The notes under the pieces were generated by a model, which worked only from the letters and a program-made list of their open reading frames with translations, did no database searches and was not told where the DNA came from. A DNA stretch of 64,000 bases from Neolewinella antarctica (GTDB taxonomy: Bacteria; Bacteroidota; Bacteroidia; Chitinophagales; Saprospiraceae). The DNA is taken from NCBI RefSeq assembly GCF_011927835.1, contig NZ_JAATJH010000001.1:511104-575103 (forward strand), written 5' to 3'. Shown here one piece after another: positions 41,946 through 50,882 of this stretch (position 1 is the stretch's first letter; every line of letters starts with the position of its first letter). Both the position numbers and the translations under genes were made by a program.

Positions 41946-43136
41946 TCAGGGCTTGAAGTAGCCAATAGCACCACCCACCCACGTTTTACCCGCATTGTAG
42001 CGCACACCGATCATTTCTCCTTTCGAAACTCTGACGAGGTTATTGACCAAAATGGGCTCCGCGCTATCTTCCGGCCACACGAACATCAGCCGCATTTCTA
42101 CTCGGGCCGGGCCGTCGGGGGTCTCGATTATCTCGGCGTACTTGACCTTCTTTTGGAGAATATAGTGCGTCGGGTCGTCCACCGCGGCAATTGCCTCCGG
42201 AGTCGGGTGCAGATTGACCCCGGCCCCGGCGAAACTGTACAGCGGTTTGAGCACGTATTTTTCGAGGTCGGCGGGCACTTCGGTCAGGTCACTCACGAAC
42301 TGGGTATCCGGAACGTACTTACTTTTCAGGAATGGCAGAGAATGCTTGCTCAGCAGGAAAAACCAGTTCGGGTGACCGGCCCATTCGACGTCGACGTCTT
42401 CCGTGAGGTTAAAGCTTCGCTTCAGGTCGGGCCGTTGTTTGAGTTCGTCAAAGATGACACGGTTGTAGATGCGGTGAATGCGGGTGCGAGCACTGTCTTT
42501 TTGGTAATATAGCTTATCGCCATCGCGCTCCACTTCACTGATGCACACTTCCTCGATACCTAGTTCGGCGCAAGTGACGGTGAAATCGACGCGCGTTTTT
42601 TGTTTTCTGGGCTCTACTTCCAGCAAGATAACGTTCTCCTTTGCGTGGTTTCCGAGGATGCATTTGCGCAGCAGATCGAGATACCCCGCCTCATCGTACC
42701 CGTTAAAGCGGCAGGTAAAATCTTCCGGGACGGGGAAAAACTTACGGTAGCATTTGTCGAGTAGGTACTGAAAGAAATACAGCGATGGAAAGCCCTGGCC
42801 TTCGACTAGCTGGGGAATTATTTTGCCGTTTTCCCCCTCGCAGAGTCCAAAATCCAGCTGGATGAACAGCGGGTGCTCATCCTGGCCGGGTACATTCTCT
42901 CCCGCGGGGATGGCCTTTTTGGCCCGCTCGGCGAAGTCTGGCCGCGTAACGAACGCCATGATTTCCTGGCAAGCTTCGAGGAGTTGATCCCGCAGTTCAT
43001 TGGGCACGAAAACCGGTGTTTCAGCGATGTGAAATTCGGGTCTCTCACCGTACTGCCCCCCCATCCAGTCCAGCATGGCGCGGTAAGCTTCGTTGGTAAA
43101 TAGATCGTTGTACTGTCTGCGGAGTTCGGGAATCAT
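41946..43136 (-). CDS. Conserved hypothetical protein, ATP-grasp-like
   Basis: 396 aa from the ATG at 43136 (MIPELRRQYNDLF). The longer frame to 43304 overlaps the next gene and is rejected. It is cytoplasmic, without signal or membrane segment. Residues about 330-395 (LKPLYSFAGAGVNLHPT, RVEMRLMFVWPED, GEMIGVRYNAGKTWVGGAIGYFKP) resemble an ATP-grasp nucleotide-binding end. I recall similar proteins in Bacteroidota annotated only as hypothetical. A TACCTTGG box lies 16 nt upstream. The reaction is unknown; peptide or amide-bond ligation is a possibility. Confidence 0.72.
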   Translation of the reverse strand: MIPELRRQYNDLFTNEAYRAMLDWMGGQYGERPEFHIAETPVFVPNELRDQLLEACQEIMAFVTRPDFAERAKKAIPAGENVPGQDEHPLFIQLDFGLCEGENGKIIPQLVEGQGFPSLYFFQYLLDKCYRKFFPVPEDFTCRFNGYDEAGYLDLLRKCILGNHAKENVILLEVEPRKQKTRVDFTVTCAELGIEEVCISEVERDGDKLYYQKDSARTRIHRIYNRVIFDELKQRPDLKRSFNLTEDVDVEWAGHPNWFFLLSKHSLPFLKSKYVPDTQFVSDLTEVPADLEKYVLKPLYSFAGAGVNLHPTPEAIAAVDDPTHYILQKKVKYAEIIETPDGPARVEMRLMFVWPEDSAEPILVNNLVRVSKGEMIGVRYNAGKTWVGGAIGYFKP

Positions 43137-43231
43137 AGGTGGCTGTCTGGGTCCAAGGTACGGAAATGAATTGTTGGCCGGCCCTTTCCCCTCGGCAACG
43201 CGCCTACCTACCCGGTGTGTTCGGCTTAACC

Positions 43232-44197
43232 CTAAAACCGCAAGGCAAGGCGAGGTTTTTCGACCATGATGGTCATTTCGCCGGGGCGCAAGTCGTCGAT
43301 CCAAATGACTTCCGGATCAACGCGCAGGGAAAAAGTGTTTCTATCTCTATTCCCCAGCGGGCAGGCACCCGGCGGAACGCTTCCGGAAATGAAAGTCCGT
43401 TCGTACGGCCCGTACCGCACGAAGAACTCATTAACCCTGCACCCCGCGTCCGCGCCCCCCTGGTTCAGGGAATACCGTACTTCACGAAGCACTAATTTCT
43501 TACCTATCTCTTTGAACGTATAACTGCACGTCGACTCTTTCGAAGCCGTGCTAATACTCAGTGCGTTACCCACGTACTCAACGTCCGTTATGGTAAACCC
43601 ATCGTTTAATTTTAACAAGGGCACGTCGACAATTTCGACAATTTCAAACCAAGTCCCCTGACCGAATTTAGCGATCCTGAGGTAGCCAGTACCCGCCCGG
43701 TCCCGTAGTATTTGTACCCGGCGCACGGCATCACTGGCGTGAACCGGCGCACGTTTCACCTCGTGCACCACCGACATTTCGTTCGGTTCCGAGGCGGCGG
43801 GCATGGCCCCGGGGGGGACGTCGAAAAAGTAAACGTAGCGACGCGCCGTGGCGGCAATTAAATTGTTGGCGGGTGCCCCGTCCGCGAACGTAGTTTCGTT
43901 AGTGACCGTCCGCAGTACCCAACCTTCCGCCCGTAACCCGTCGACGTGTTGCAGAACGATGCGTAGGTCGTCCGGTGAATCCCCCGCGATGCGCTGGCTC
44001 GGTGCGTAGCGATCGGGTTGACTCAGGTACACCTCCCCCGAAACGTACAGGTGGCGATTGTAAGATTTGGCGGTGGAAATCTCAATAAAGTACTGCCCGC
44101 CCTCAATGGTTGCCACCAGGGTGCCGGATTGCATTTCCTGCGCGTACGGGGTCGTCGTACACAAAATGACTATTAAAAAGATAAATGAGTGTTGCAT
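43232..44197 (-). CDS. Secreted hypothetical protein
   Basis: 321 aa with a clear signal peptide (MQHSFIFLIVILCTTTPYAQ). The mature part is beta-rich with no motif I can name. Four cysteines (STCSYTF, AGCRVNE, GACPLG and the signal Cys) are present, and the two central ones could form a disulfide in the periplasm. It is probably periplasmic or attached to the outer membrane. It has a copy of the 17-bp repeat near its 3' end. Confidence 0.7.
   Translation of the reverse strand: MQHSFIFLIVILCTTTPYAQEMQSGTLVATIEGGQYFIEISTAKSYNRHLYVSGEVYLSQPDRYAPSQRIAGDSPDDLRIVLQHVDGLRAEGWVLRTVTNETTFADGAPANNLIAATARRYVYFFDVPPGAMPAASEPNEMSVVHEVKRAPVHASDAVRRVQILRDRAGTGYLRIAKFGQGTWFEIVEIVDVPLLKLNDGFTITDVEYVGNALSISTASKESTCSYTFKEIGKKLVLREVRYSLNQGGADAGCRVNEFFVRYGPYERTFISGSVPPGACPLGNRDRNTFSLRVDPEVIWIDDLRPGEMTIMVEKPRLALRF
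43439..43456 (+). repeat. Dispersed 17-bp repeat, copy 10 (in the secreted hypothetical)
   Basis: GCACCCCGCGTCCGCGCC, the consensus with one extra C. Inside coding sequence, where it encodes Ala-Asp-Ala-Gly-Cys on the minus strand. Confidence 0.55.
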
Positions 44198-44285
44198 GAG
44201 AATGGACTTATGTATCCAATCTATTCTCTCCCGCCGAGACTATTAACATACACGCACCGTGTTAACCCAAATTTAACCCTGGCTT

Positions 44286-45137
44286 TCAATTCTTTTCTTG
44301 CACAATTTTACTAAGAATGTCATTCCCGTCGACGGTCCCGATTCCTCCGTCTTCGTCGAGGTCCTGCTCGAAAATCTCCTCCATCAGCGCAAAAATCTTC
44401 GGGTGCTTTTCCGCAAATTTATCCGGTTGGCTGAAGAAGTACTCCGAGGCAACGGCCAAAAATTCCGCTTTATTCGTAGTTGCGTAAGCGCCAATGTCGG
44501 AACGCCCCCGCTCAATCGCTTCCATCTCGGACCGCATCATTTCTACCCACGGCAGGACGTAAGTATTTTCCAAGAAATATTCGGGGACGCCATCGACGGC
44601 ACCATCCGCCATGTCCAGCAGGTGGACGAATTCGTGGATACCGACGTTATCCGGCCCGAACGTTTTGAAGCCGCGTTCCAGCGAAGGTCTCGACAACAAT
44701 AGCTTCCCGCTAAGGAAACCGCCGCCCACCATACCACTTGCGCTAGAATCATCACCCTTGAGCCCAAACTGCCCGCGGCTGAAATTACCTTTATAAAGGA
44801 GCACTTCCTTCAGGCGGGGATAATGGTTCCAGGCTTCAAACCCAAACGTAGGAATGATACCACTGGCCGCAACGAGCAGCCGGTCTTCGAGGGTCACCTC
44901 CGTTTCAATGCCAGTAATGGTCACCCTATTGAGGAAACGCTGGATCCGCTGCTGAAACCGTTTCTTCTCCTTTTTATCGAGATTACGGTAGAAACGTACG
45001 CGCTGGTTGAGGAACACGCGCCATTTCCGGGGGAAGGGTTTGAGTTTCTTTAATACTGGCTTTCGGAATAAGTAGAGTATGAATACCGCAAAAGCGATGA
45101 GGCAAACGACTACTGCAATAGCAATATACTTTGTCAT
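44286..45137 (-). CDS. MtfA-like zinc metallopeptidase (M90)
   Basis: 283 aa with an N-terminal membrane segment (4-24) that anchors the protein, unlike soluble E. coli MtfA. The zinc motif HEFVHLLD (HExxH) lies near residue 168. The preceding LLSRPSLERGF and the LNRVTITGIETEVTLEDRLLVAASGIIPTFGF match the M90 family. In E. coli, MtfA binds Mlc and affects glucose uptake, and such regulation cannot be assumed here. It follows the GH3-type gene on the same strand after a 51-nt gap. Confidence 0.87.
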   Translation of the reverse strand: MTKYIAIAVVVCLIAFAVFILYLFRKPVLKKLKPFPRKWRVFLNQRVRFYRNLDKKEKKRFQQRIQRFLNRVTITGIETEVTLEDRLLVAASGIIPTFGFEAWNHYPRLKEVLLYKGNFSRGQFGLKGDDSSASGMVGGGFLSGKLLLSRPSLERGFKTFGPDNVGIHEFVHLLDMADGAVDGVPEYFLENTYVLPWVEMMRSEMEAIERGRSDIGAYATTNKAEFLAVASEYFFSQPDKFAEKHPKIFALMEEIFEQDLDEDGGIGTVDGNDILSKIVQEKN

Positions 45138-45188
45138 ATTTCCCTAACAATCGCTGCGGCCCCGGTGTGCATTTTTTCGCATTAAATA

Positions 45189-46712
45189 TCATTCATTAAT
45201 TCGCGCCAAAATATCATCCAGAAAACGTCGGTGATTCGCCAGCCGCGGCACCTTGTGCTGCCCGCCTTCTTTGCCGCGCGCCCGTAGCCACCCGCGGAAG
45301 AACCCGTCCGGTGCGACCGTCAGCCTGTGCCGCCCGATGGCGTAGTCGTTACTGCGCTTAGCTTTGTAGTTGTAATTGCTTGCTTGCAACTCCACGTCGA
45401 GCAGGTCGTTGAACCGGTCGAAATCTGCGGGGGCTCGCTCGAACTCGACCACCCAGTGGTGGCGGCCCTTACCGTCCAGCTTAATGTAGACCGGGGCCAC
45501 GGTGAATTCCCGGACGAGCGCGCCGGTTTGTTTACAAGCTTCCAGTAAGGCGGCTTCGGCTTCGGAGCGGAGTAGGTCTTCCCCGAAGGCGTTAATGAAC
45601 TCCTGCGTCCGGCCCAGGATGCGGATGCGGAAGGGGTCCGTTTCAGTAAACTCGATCAGGTCACCCATGGGGTAGCGGTACAAACCGGCTTCGGTGGTGA
45701 TGATCATTACGTAGATTTCCCCGGTAGTGACGCCGGAAAGTGAGACGGCGGTTTTGAAGTGCTGTTGCTGGTAATTTTTCCAGGTGATGAATTCGTAGTA
45801 CACACCGGCGTTGAGGATTAACAACATCGTGCGCAGATCGTCCTTGTCCTGGACGCCGAAGAAACCCTCCGTGGCGTTGTAGATTTCCTGAAAGATGAAA
45901 TCCTCGCGTGGGAACAGCTGCTCGAATTGCTCCCGGTACGGCGCAAAGTTCACGCCACCGTGTTTGAAAACCCGTGCGTCGGGCCAGACTTCGACCATGT
46001 TCTTGGCACCGGATATTTCCAGGATTCGTCGGTACAGCGGTAGGTTCCAGGTGGGGACGCCGCCCAGGATGGTGATACCCGGCTCGGTGGCGGCGAGTTG
46101 AGCGATCTTTTCAATCTTAGTCGCGTAGTCGACCTCGGTGGCTAGGTCGAGATCGGGAATGTAAAACGAGCGCATCACCTTAGGGATGGACTGGATTATG
46201 ATGGCCGAAATATCACCTTGCCGCAGACCGCTCGCGGCGTGAATACCCTTAAAAGCGCCGCCGATTAACAGGTTTTTTTTATTAAAAACTTGAATCTCCG
46301 GGTCTTTTTCGTACAGGCAAGCCAGGCTCATCCAGCTGCCCTTCAGGTGAATTTCCCGCACCGCGTGGTTAGAATACGGTAGGTATTTCGGCGCGCCGGT
46401 GGTCCCGCTCGTTGTGGCGAGCCAGTCGGGTTCGTCGGCCGTCAGTACCTGCCGATCGCCCCCGAGGACACGGTCCAGGTAGGGTAAGTGCGCTTCGTAG
46501 GTTCTGATTGGGACGCGGTCAGCGTAGGTGTCGGGTTCTCTCAATATCCGGTCGAATCCGTGCTCCACCCCGAAGGCCGTTTTGGCGTTGCGGGCGAGTA
46601 AGTCGCGTAGTAATTCTTGCTGAATTCTCACCGGGTTATCGTAGTGCTCCCGCAACTCCCGCCGGTAACGCCCGATGTAGATCCGGAATAGTGTGTTGAC
46701 GACTTTGAGCAT
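45189..46712 (-). CDS. GH3 auxin-responsive-promoter family adenylating enzyme
   Basis: 507 aa from the ATG at 46712; an extension to 46748 would need a TTG. It belongs to the firefly-luciferase-like acyl-adenylating superfamily: LATTSGTTGAPKYLPYSNH (phosphate-binding loop), NATEGFFGVQ and GLYRYPMGDLIEF. Plant relatives conjugate amino acids to acyl acids such as auxin or jasmonate, and bacterial members are uncharacterised. It probably adenylates a carboxylic acid and joins it to an amine. Its gene is followed by the MtfA-like gene. Confidence 0.87.
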   Translation of the reverse strand: MLKVVNTLFRIYIGRYRRELREHYDNPVRIQQELLRDLLARNAKTAFGVEHGFDRILREPDTYADRVPIRTYEAHLPYLDRVLGGDRQVLTADEPDWLATTSGTTGAPKYLPYSNHAVREIHLKGSWMSLACLYEKDPEIQVFNKKNLLIGGAFKGIHAASGLRQGDISAIIIQSIPKVMRSFYIPDLDLATEVDYATKIEKIAQLAATEPGITILGGVPTWNLPLYRRILEISGAKNMVEVWPDARVFKHGGVNFAPYREQFEQLFPREDFIFQEIYNATEGFFGVQDKDDLRTMLLILNAGVYYEFITWKNYQQQHFKTAVSLSGVTTGEIYVMIITTEAGLYRYPMGDLIEFTETDPFRIRILGRTQEFINAFGEDLLRSEAEAALLEACKQTGALVREFTVAPVYIKLDGKGRHHWVVEFERAPADFDRFNDLLDVELQASNYNYKAKRSNDYAIGRHRLTVAPDGFFRGWLRARGKEGGQHKVPRLANHRRFLDDILARINE

Positions 46713-47077
46713 GGGGCGGGGCGTGCTGGACGGATGGTCGGTTTGCAATCTACACGGACTGCTGGAGAATTAGAGTAGTATAAACTATTCCCTCGCTAAT
46801 GTAAGGCTTCGCAACGCACGATGTTTGGCGGTAGTCAGATAGATGCACCGCTGAACGTACTGGCGCGGCGCTCGTCTGCACCCATTAGATCAATTTCTAA
46901 ACACTGCTGCCGGACCGACAAAGCCGGGCCGTTCTAAATTATTACGTGCCGGATAAATTGCGCAGCGGTGCCTTACTAGATAAACGACTCAATCGGTGGC
47001 CTTGGCCCGTCTAGTTTTTAGTGCAATTGTACTGCCCTTGCCCCGAAAGAACACTCACAACGAGCCCCGAGCTAACG
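46713..47077. other. Spacer between the GH3-type and patatin genes
   Basis: No convincing gene on either strand. It contains a TAGATTGC promoter-like box for the GH3 gene and the 16-mer TAAACGACTCAATCGG (46981-46996), which recurs exactly at 63258-63273. The 3' end of the patatin gene borders it. No intrinsic terminator with a T-run is obvious. Confidence 0.45.
46981..46996 (+). repeat. 16-mer shared with 63258-63273
   Basis: TAAACGACTCAATCGG, present twice in the window and nowhere else that I saw. Both sit in intergenic DNA with similar context (AGCGG upstream, CTAG-type bases downstream). Confidence 0.5.
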
Positions 47078-47887
47078 CTAAAGTTGCCGCAACAAATCCT
47101 TCTTCAGCGCCAGGGTCTTCTTGATGGCCGGGATTCTGCTCAGCGTATGTTCGTAACCGACGTCGTGCAGTTCGGTGAGCCGGTTGATGCTAAAGATATT
47201 GAAGGAATTGAGCAAAGAAGGCTCAATGACAATGTCGCAGAGATCGAGACTGGGCAGCGTGTTGGACATAATCCCCAAATCGAAACATCGCCACACGATA
47301 TTGATCACCGTACCCGTATCCGCCGGGGGCAGCATACCGTAGGGCATGAGGTTACTGCCGATGATGAAATCGGCATCGTTCAGTAGCGGCGTCACGGGCA
47401 TGTTGCAGATGACGCCACCATCAACGCAGTGATTACCGTCCACCAGTACCGGTTTGAAGACGAAGGGGATGGAGCAGGAGGCGGCCAGGATGTCGGAAAT
47501 CGAACCGCTGTTGCGCAATTCTAATTGACCGGAATTTAGATTGGTGATGCCAATGTGCAGGGGGAAGCGCAGGTCGTCGAAAGAGTCGTTCGGCAGCACT
47601 TCCAAAATTCTTTCCGCCAGGTAATCCAGCTTGGTGAGGCCGGTAGTAGGGATACCGAAGCGAACTAACTTCACCAGGCTCGTAGCGGCTACGGCTTTCA
47701 TCATCTCATCCGGGTCCAGTCCGGCAGCGTAGAGTGTCCCGACGATCGCACCGGCGCTGACACCCACGATTCTGTTCGGAACGATGTCGTTTTCGAGTAG
47801 CGCACGCAGGACGCCGACGTGGGCGGCCCCGCGGGCGCCTCCGCCGGAAAGCGTTAGTCCAATTCTGATGGGGTTGTCCTTGTTCAC
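47078..47887 (-). CDS. Patatin-like phospholipase family protein
   Basis: 269 aa from a GTG at 47887. The oxyanion-hole GGGARG, the catalytic Ser in GVSAG, and the catalytic Asp in DGGV are all present, as in bacterial patatin-like lipid hydrolases. No signal peptide, so it is probably cytoplasmic or membrane-associated from inside. It hydrolyses acyl ester bonds; the substrate is unknown. It stands alone. Confidence 0.9.
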   Translation of the reverse strand: MNKDNPIRIGLTLSGGGARGAAHVGVLRALLENDIVPNRIVGVSAGAIVGTLYAAGLDPDEMMKAVAATSLVKLVRFGIPTTGLTKLDYLAERILEVLPNDSFDDLRFPLHIGITNLNSGQLELRNSGSISDILAASCSIPFVFKPVLVDGNHCVDGGVICNMPVTPLLNDADFIIGSNLMPYGMLPPADTGTVINIVWRCFDLGIMSNTLPSLDLCDIVIEPSLLNSFNIFSINRLTELHDVGYEHTLSRIPAIKKTLALKKDLLRQL

Positions 47888-47969
47888 GAATGGGAAGACA
47901 AGCGCCGGGGTGGCTTTGTTGCTCGCTTCGCGGGCACCGTCGTTAGGAAAAAGTTAAGTCGCAGGGGTG

Positions 47970-47987
47970 CCCCGATAGCTACCGGGG
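47970..47987. repeat. Short palindrome CCCCGATAGCTACCGGGG
   Basis: An 8-bp-arm palindrome with one mismatch, similar in core to those at 15905 and 25794. It lies in the spacer upstream of the patatin gene, adjacent to GGGTGC. Confidence 0.45.
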
Positions 47988-48038
47988 TGGATGCCGGATT
48001 TATGCGTAGAGTGCCATGTATTTGTGACACTACCGGAG

Positions 48039-48461
48039 TCAATCTTCCAGAATCGGCTGCCCCAGCACCACCCGCACCACCGGCGGGACTTTGACGATAA
48101 CTTTAAGGATCAACGGTTCCCGCAATGCCGCCTGCGTTTTCTTGTGCAGCCGGTAGGCCGTCCGGATGGTCGTCAGCACCATCGTAATCGCTCGTTCTCC
48201 CTGGTGCCGCGCGAGGCGCTCGGCGATGTTTTCTTCCGACCAGTCGGCGTGGCTGCCCACCAACTCTACGTTGAGCGAAGGACTGATGGCCAGGCCCAGG
48301 GAAAAGCTCGTCAGTTCGAGGTTGTACTGCGCCAGTGCCGGAAATATCTCCAGCCAGTCGTCGATGATCGCCAAAGATTTTTCTCCCGCGCCACCGCCAA
48401 CGGTATCGACCAAATCACCCAAACCATCCTTCACCGCGTCGAAAATATCACCGATTACCAT
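48039..48461 (-). CDS. Hypothetical protein, 140 aa
   Basis: 140 aa from the ATG at 48461 (MVIGDIFDAVKDGLGDLV). A first segment rich in Gly/Val/Asp (about 1-30) is followed by a mixed alpha/beta sequence with no signal or membrane segment and no recognised motif. The tail LKVIVKVPPVVRVVLGQPILED is hydrophobic. A longer frame to 48521 exists but its first residues look random. Its partner is unknown. Confidence 0.55.
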   Translation of the reverse strand: MVIGDIFDAVKDGLGDLVDTVGGGAGEKSLAIIDDWLEIFPALAQYNLELTSFSLGLAISPSLNVELVGSHADWSEENIAERLARHQGERAITMVLTTIRTAYRLHKKTQAALREPLILKVIVKVPPVVRVVLGQPILED

Positions 48462-48700
48462 GGTTACGTCTTTTATTAGTGAATTTCTGGAAGAAAACAA
48501 GTGCGGAGTGTACACTACCACAAGGTGGGTTACGAAAGACCGGAATCGTAATCTCTGCGGTAAGCAGTTGACTGATGCGCCAACCCTCGACGAGATTACT
48601 TCCGCAGCGTGCGTACCATCAAGTTACCACAAAAACTGATGAGCGGCCCGAGCGTTCGTCCGCACGCCCAATCTTCTTTGCCTTACACACCTCCCCCACA

Positions 48701-48748
48701 TCCGCGAAGCGATTGCGAGTCCCGCAATCAGTCGGGACGACCACGCCC
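48701..48748. repeat. 48-bp repeat, copy A
   Basis: Matches 56547-56594 in inverted orientation at 44 of 48 positions. It contains the palindrome GTCCCGcaatcagtCGGGAC and ends in ACCACGCCC, like the tail of the 17-bp repeat. It abuts the stop codon of the ABC permease gene. Confidence 0.75.
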
Positions 48749-50031
48749 TACCCTTCCCCCGTCAGCGTCTCCCCGATGTCCGTACGCGCCGCCTGGATGG
48801 CCGGGATGATTGCCGCGACCAAGCCCAACAAAACGGCGCCGGCCAGCAACCAAAATTCCTCCGGCAAGAAGCGCCAGGCGTCAAGCGAATAGCGAAACTC
48901 CCCGCTGATGTCCGCCGCCAGCAAAGTAAGGATGGCGTGGGCGAGTAGAATCCCCAGGCCGTACCCAATGACGGCCACGATCAGCCCCTCCGCCACGATC
49001 AGCGCGAACAGCCGCGGCCGCCCCGCCCCCAGCACGCGCAGGAGGGCCAGCTCGTAGCGCCGCTCCCGCAGGGAAGTGAACAACGAAATGAAAATACTGA
49101 GGGCCGAAACGATGGTGATCGCAACAACCAGCACGCCCAGCAGCCGCTGCCCGGTATCGAACTGACGGCGCACCTCACTGATCTCGTAAGCGGGGTTTGC
49201 CGCTAGTAAATCCGTATTCTCGTTGATGTTCCGCGGAAAGCTGAGCGCCTGAAAAGAGCTAGGGTTCTTGTAACGGACGAGAATACTCGTGATTTCCTTT
49301 TCCGGATCTTCCTCCATTAGCGTGGTCACCTCTGCGTGGTCATGATCGTGATCATGTGCCGCGTGGTCGTGGTCGTGGCCCGCGTGGCCACCCTCCGCGT
49401 CGTGCGCCTCGTGTGAATGCCAGTAGGTTTGGTTGGTGGTCAGCACGATCTGGTCGAGCACGGTACCGCTGGCTGCCAAAACCCCCGTCACGACGAACTC
49501 ACCGTCGTGCTCCACGCGGTCCGCGCCCTCGTCGATGATCCCGTGGCTGGAGCGGAAGGTGCTACCGATACGCAGGCCGTTCTTACGGGCGACTTCCTCA
49601 CCCACGACCGCTTCGAAGTCTTTGGCAAACGCCTTTCCTTCCACCAGAACGCCACCGTACCAGTCGATTAAATCCGCCGTCGTGCCCACGATGCGGTACC
49701 CCAGGTAGCTATCGCCGAGAGACAGCGGGACGGCCGCCTCCACGATCGGGTGCTGCGGATTAAAAAAGGCTTTCACCTTGCCCAGCGGAATATTCCCGTT
49801 GGGGTAGCCGACGTGGTACATACTGTTCAGGACGAGCTCGAGCGGACTGCCCTTCGCGCCCACCACTAAGTTGATGCCGGCGAGGTTGTTGTCGAACTGG
49901 TCATCCGCCTGCGCCCGCAGGTTCAGCAACAGGGCGATCAGGCCGATGGACAGCGCGAAAAGTAGCACGCTCAGCAGCGCCGTGAGTGGTTTATACCATA
50001 GGTTGCGGAAGGCCAGCGAAAGGATGTTCAT
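48748..50031 (-). CDS. FtsX-like ABC transporter permease with histidine-rich loop
   Basis: 427 aa. An N-terminal membrane helix (about 14-38), a large periplasmic region (about 40-300), and three C-terminal helices (LLGVLVVAITIVSALSIF, LFALIVAEGLIVAVIGYGLG, EFWLLAGAVLLGLVAAIIPA) give the MacB/FtsX topology. Residues 205-232 contain eleven histidines in HxHD-type repeats. The preceding gene encodes the ATPase and overlaps by 4 bp. The His-rich loop suggests metal binding, perhaps zinc, in the periplasm, but this is inferred. Confidence 0.87.
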   Translation of the reverse strand: MNILSLAFRNLWYKPLTALLSVLLFALSIGLIALLLNLRAQADDQFDNNLAGINLVVGAKGSPLELVLNSMYHVGYPNGNIPLGKVKAFFNPQHPIVEAAVPLSLGDSYLGYRIVGTTADLIDWYGGVLVEGKAFAKDFEAVVGEEVARKNGLRIGSTFRSSHGIIDEGADRVEHDGEFVVTGVLAASGTVLDQIVLTTNQTYWHSHEAHDAEGGHAGHDHDHAAHDHDHDHAEVTTLMEEDPEKEITSILVRYKNPSSFQALSFPRNINENTDLLAANPAYEISEVRRQFDTGQRLLGVLVVAITIVSALSIFISLFTSLRERRYELALLRVLGAGRPRLFALIVAEGLIVAVIGYGLGILLAHAILTLLAADISGEFRYSLDAWRFLPEEFWLLAGAVLLGLVAAIIPAIQAARTDIGETLTGEG

Positions 50032-50654
50032 AACGTCGTTTGGTTGGCAATGGCGGAAGTGAGGCGGTTGTCGTGCGTCACGATGAGGAGCGCCGCGTTG
50101 ACGGCCGCGGCCTGGCTTTGCAGCAGGGTAAGCACTTGGAGGGCGTTGTCGTCGTCGAGCGCGGAAGTCGGCTCGTCGGCGAGGATGACGGCGGGCTGGT
50201 TGATGACCGCCCGGGCGATCGCCACGCGCTGTTGCTGCCCCACGCTCAGTTTGGCGGGGAAGGCGTGTGTTTTGTGCGCTACGTCCAGATCGGTTAGTAG
50301 TTCCTCGATCCTCCGGTCGTCGACCGGCTTACCACCCAAGCTTTGGGCCAGCCGGAGGTTGTCGCGGATACTGACGGAGCGGATAAAGTGGGCGGTTTGG
50401 AAAACCATGCCGACTTTCGCCCCGCGGAAACGGTCCAGGGCGCTGCCGGTGAGGGTGTTTACCGCCGTTCCGTCAATCTCTACGCTGCCCGTGGCGGGGC
50501 TGCGCAGTCCGGCCAGCAATTGGAGTAGAGTTGTTTTTCCGGAGCCGGATTTGCCGAGCAATAGGCGCGTCTCGCCGGCGGCGCAAGTCAGGTCGGGAAA
50601 GCGTAGGGTTTCGCCGTTGGGGTAGGTATAAGAAAGGTCTTGGGCTTGGAGCAT
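50028..50654 (-). CDS. ABC transporter ATP-binding protein
   Basis: 208 aa from the ATG at 50654; a TTG at 50666 is an alternative. Walker A GKSGSGKTT, the signature LSVGQQQR, Walker B VILADEPTSALD and the switch His (LIVTHD) are complete. It belongs to the LolD/MacB/FtsE group of short ATPases that drive mechanotransmission or export, not channel transport. It pairs with the downstream permease (4-bp overlap). A TAACTTGT box lies 8 nt before the ATG. Confidence 0.93.
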   Translation of the reverse strand: MLQAQDLSYTYPNGETLRFPDLTCAAGETRLLLGKSGSGKTTLLQLLAGLRSPATGSVEIDGTAVNTLTGSALDRFRGAKVGMVFQTAHFIRSVSIRDNLRLAQSLGGKPVDDRRIEELLTDLDVAHKTHAFPAKLSVGQQQRVAIARAVINQPAVILADEPTSALDDDNALQVLTLLQSQAAAVNAALLIVTHDNRLTSAIANQTTL

Positions 50655-50749
50655 TATGGACGACAAGTTACGGTAAGGATGGGCGGGTCGGTGATGTCTA
50701 CTGTTTAATGATACTCAGCGGCAACCGCTCATTCACGATCTTTTGTTTG

Positions 50750-50845
50750 GACTTTTATCACATAAAGCACAAAAGAAGAAAGAAGCAACAAATGTAGCGC
50801 GTCGTTAAAAACGTAATTATTTTCTTTATGTGCTTCTGTGTTGCC
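50750..50845. repeat. AT-rich CACATAAAG-type repeat region
   Basis: CACATAAAGCACAAAAG on the + strand near 50759 and its related inverse TTCTTTATGTGCTTCTGTG near 50823. The composition is similar to the inverted repeat at 723-787. It lies between the ABC ATPase start and the PorV/Q-like gene. Confidence 0.4.
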
Positions 50846-50882
50846 CTCTCATTTATTTTGATTTTTTGGGGATGAGGCTTAC

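Noticed and set aside
43137-43304. An upstream extension of the 41946 gene by 56 residues
   Set aside because: It overlaps the 3' end of the next gene and reads through a TACCTTGG promoter-like box.
50531-50797. An 88-aa + frame over the ABC ATPase start
   Set aside because: It is antisense to the ATPase N-terminus and continues into an AT-rich spacer.
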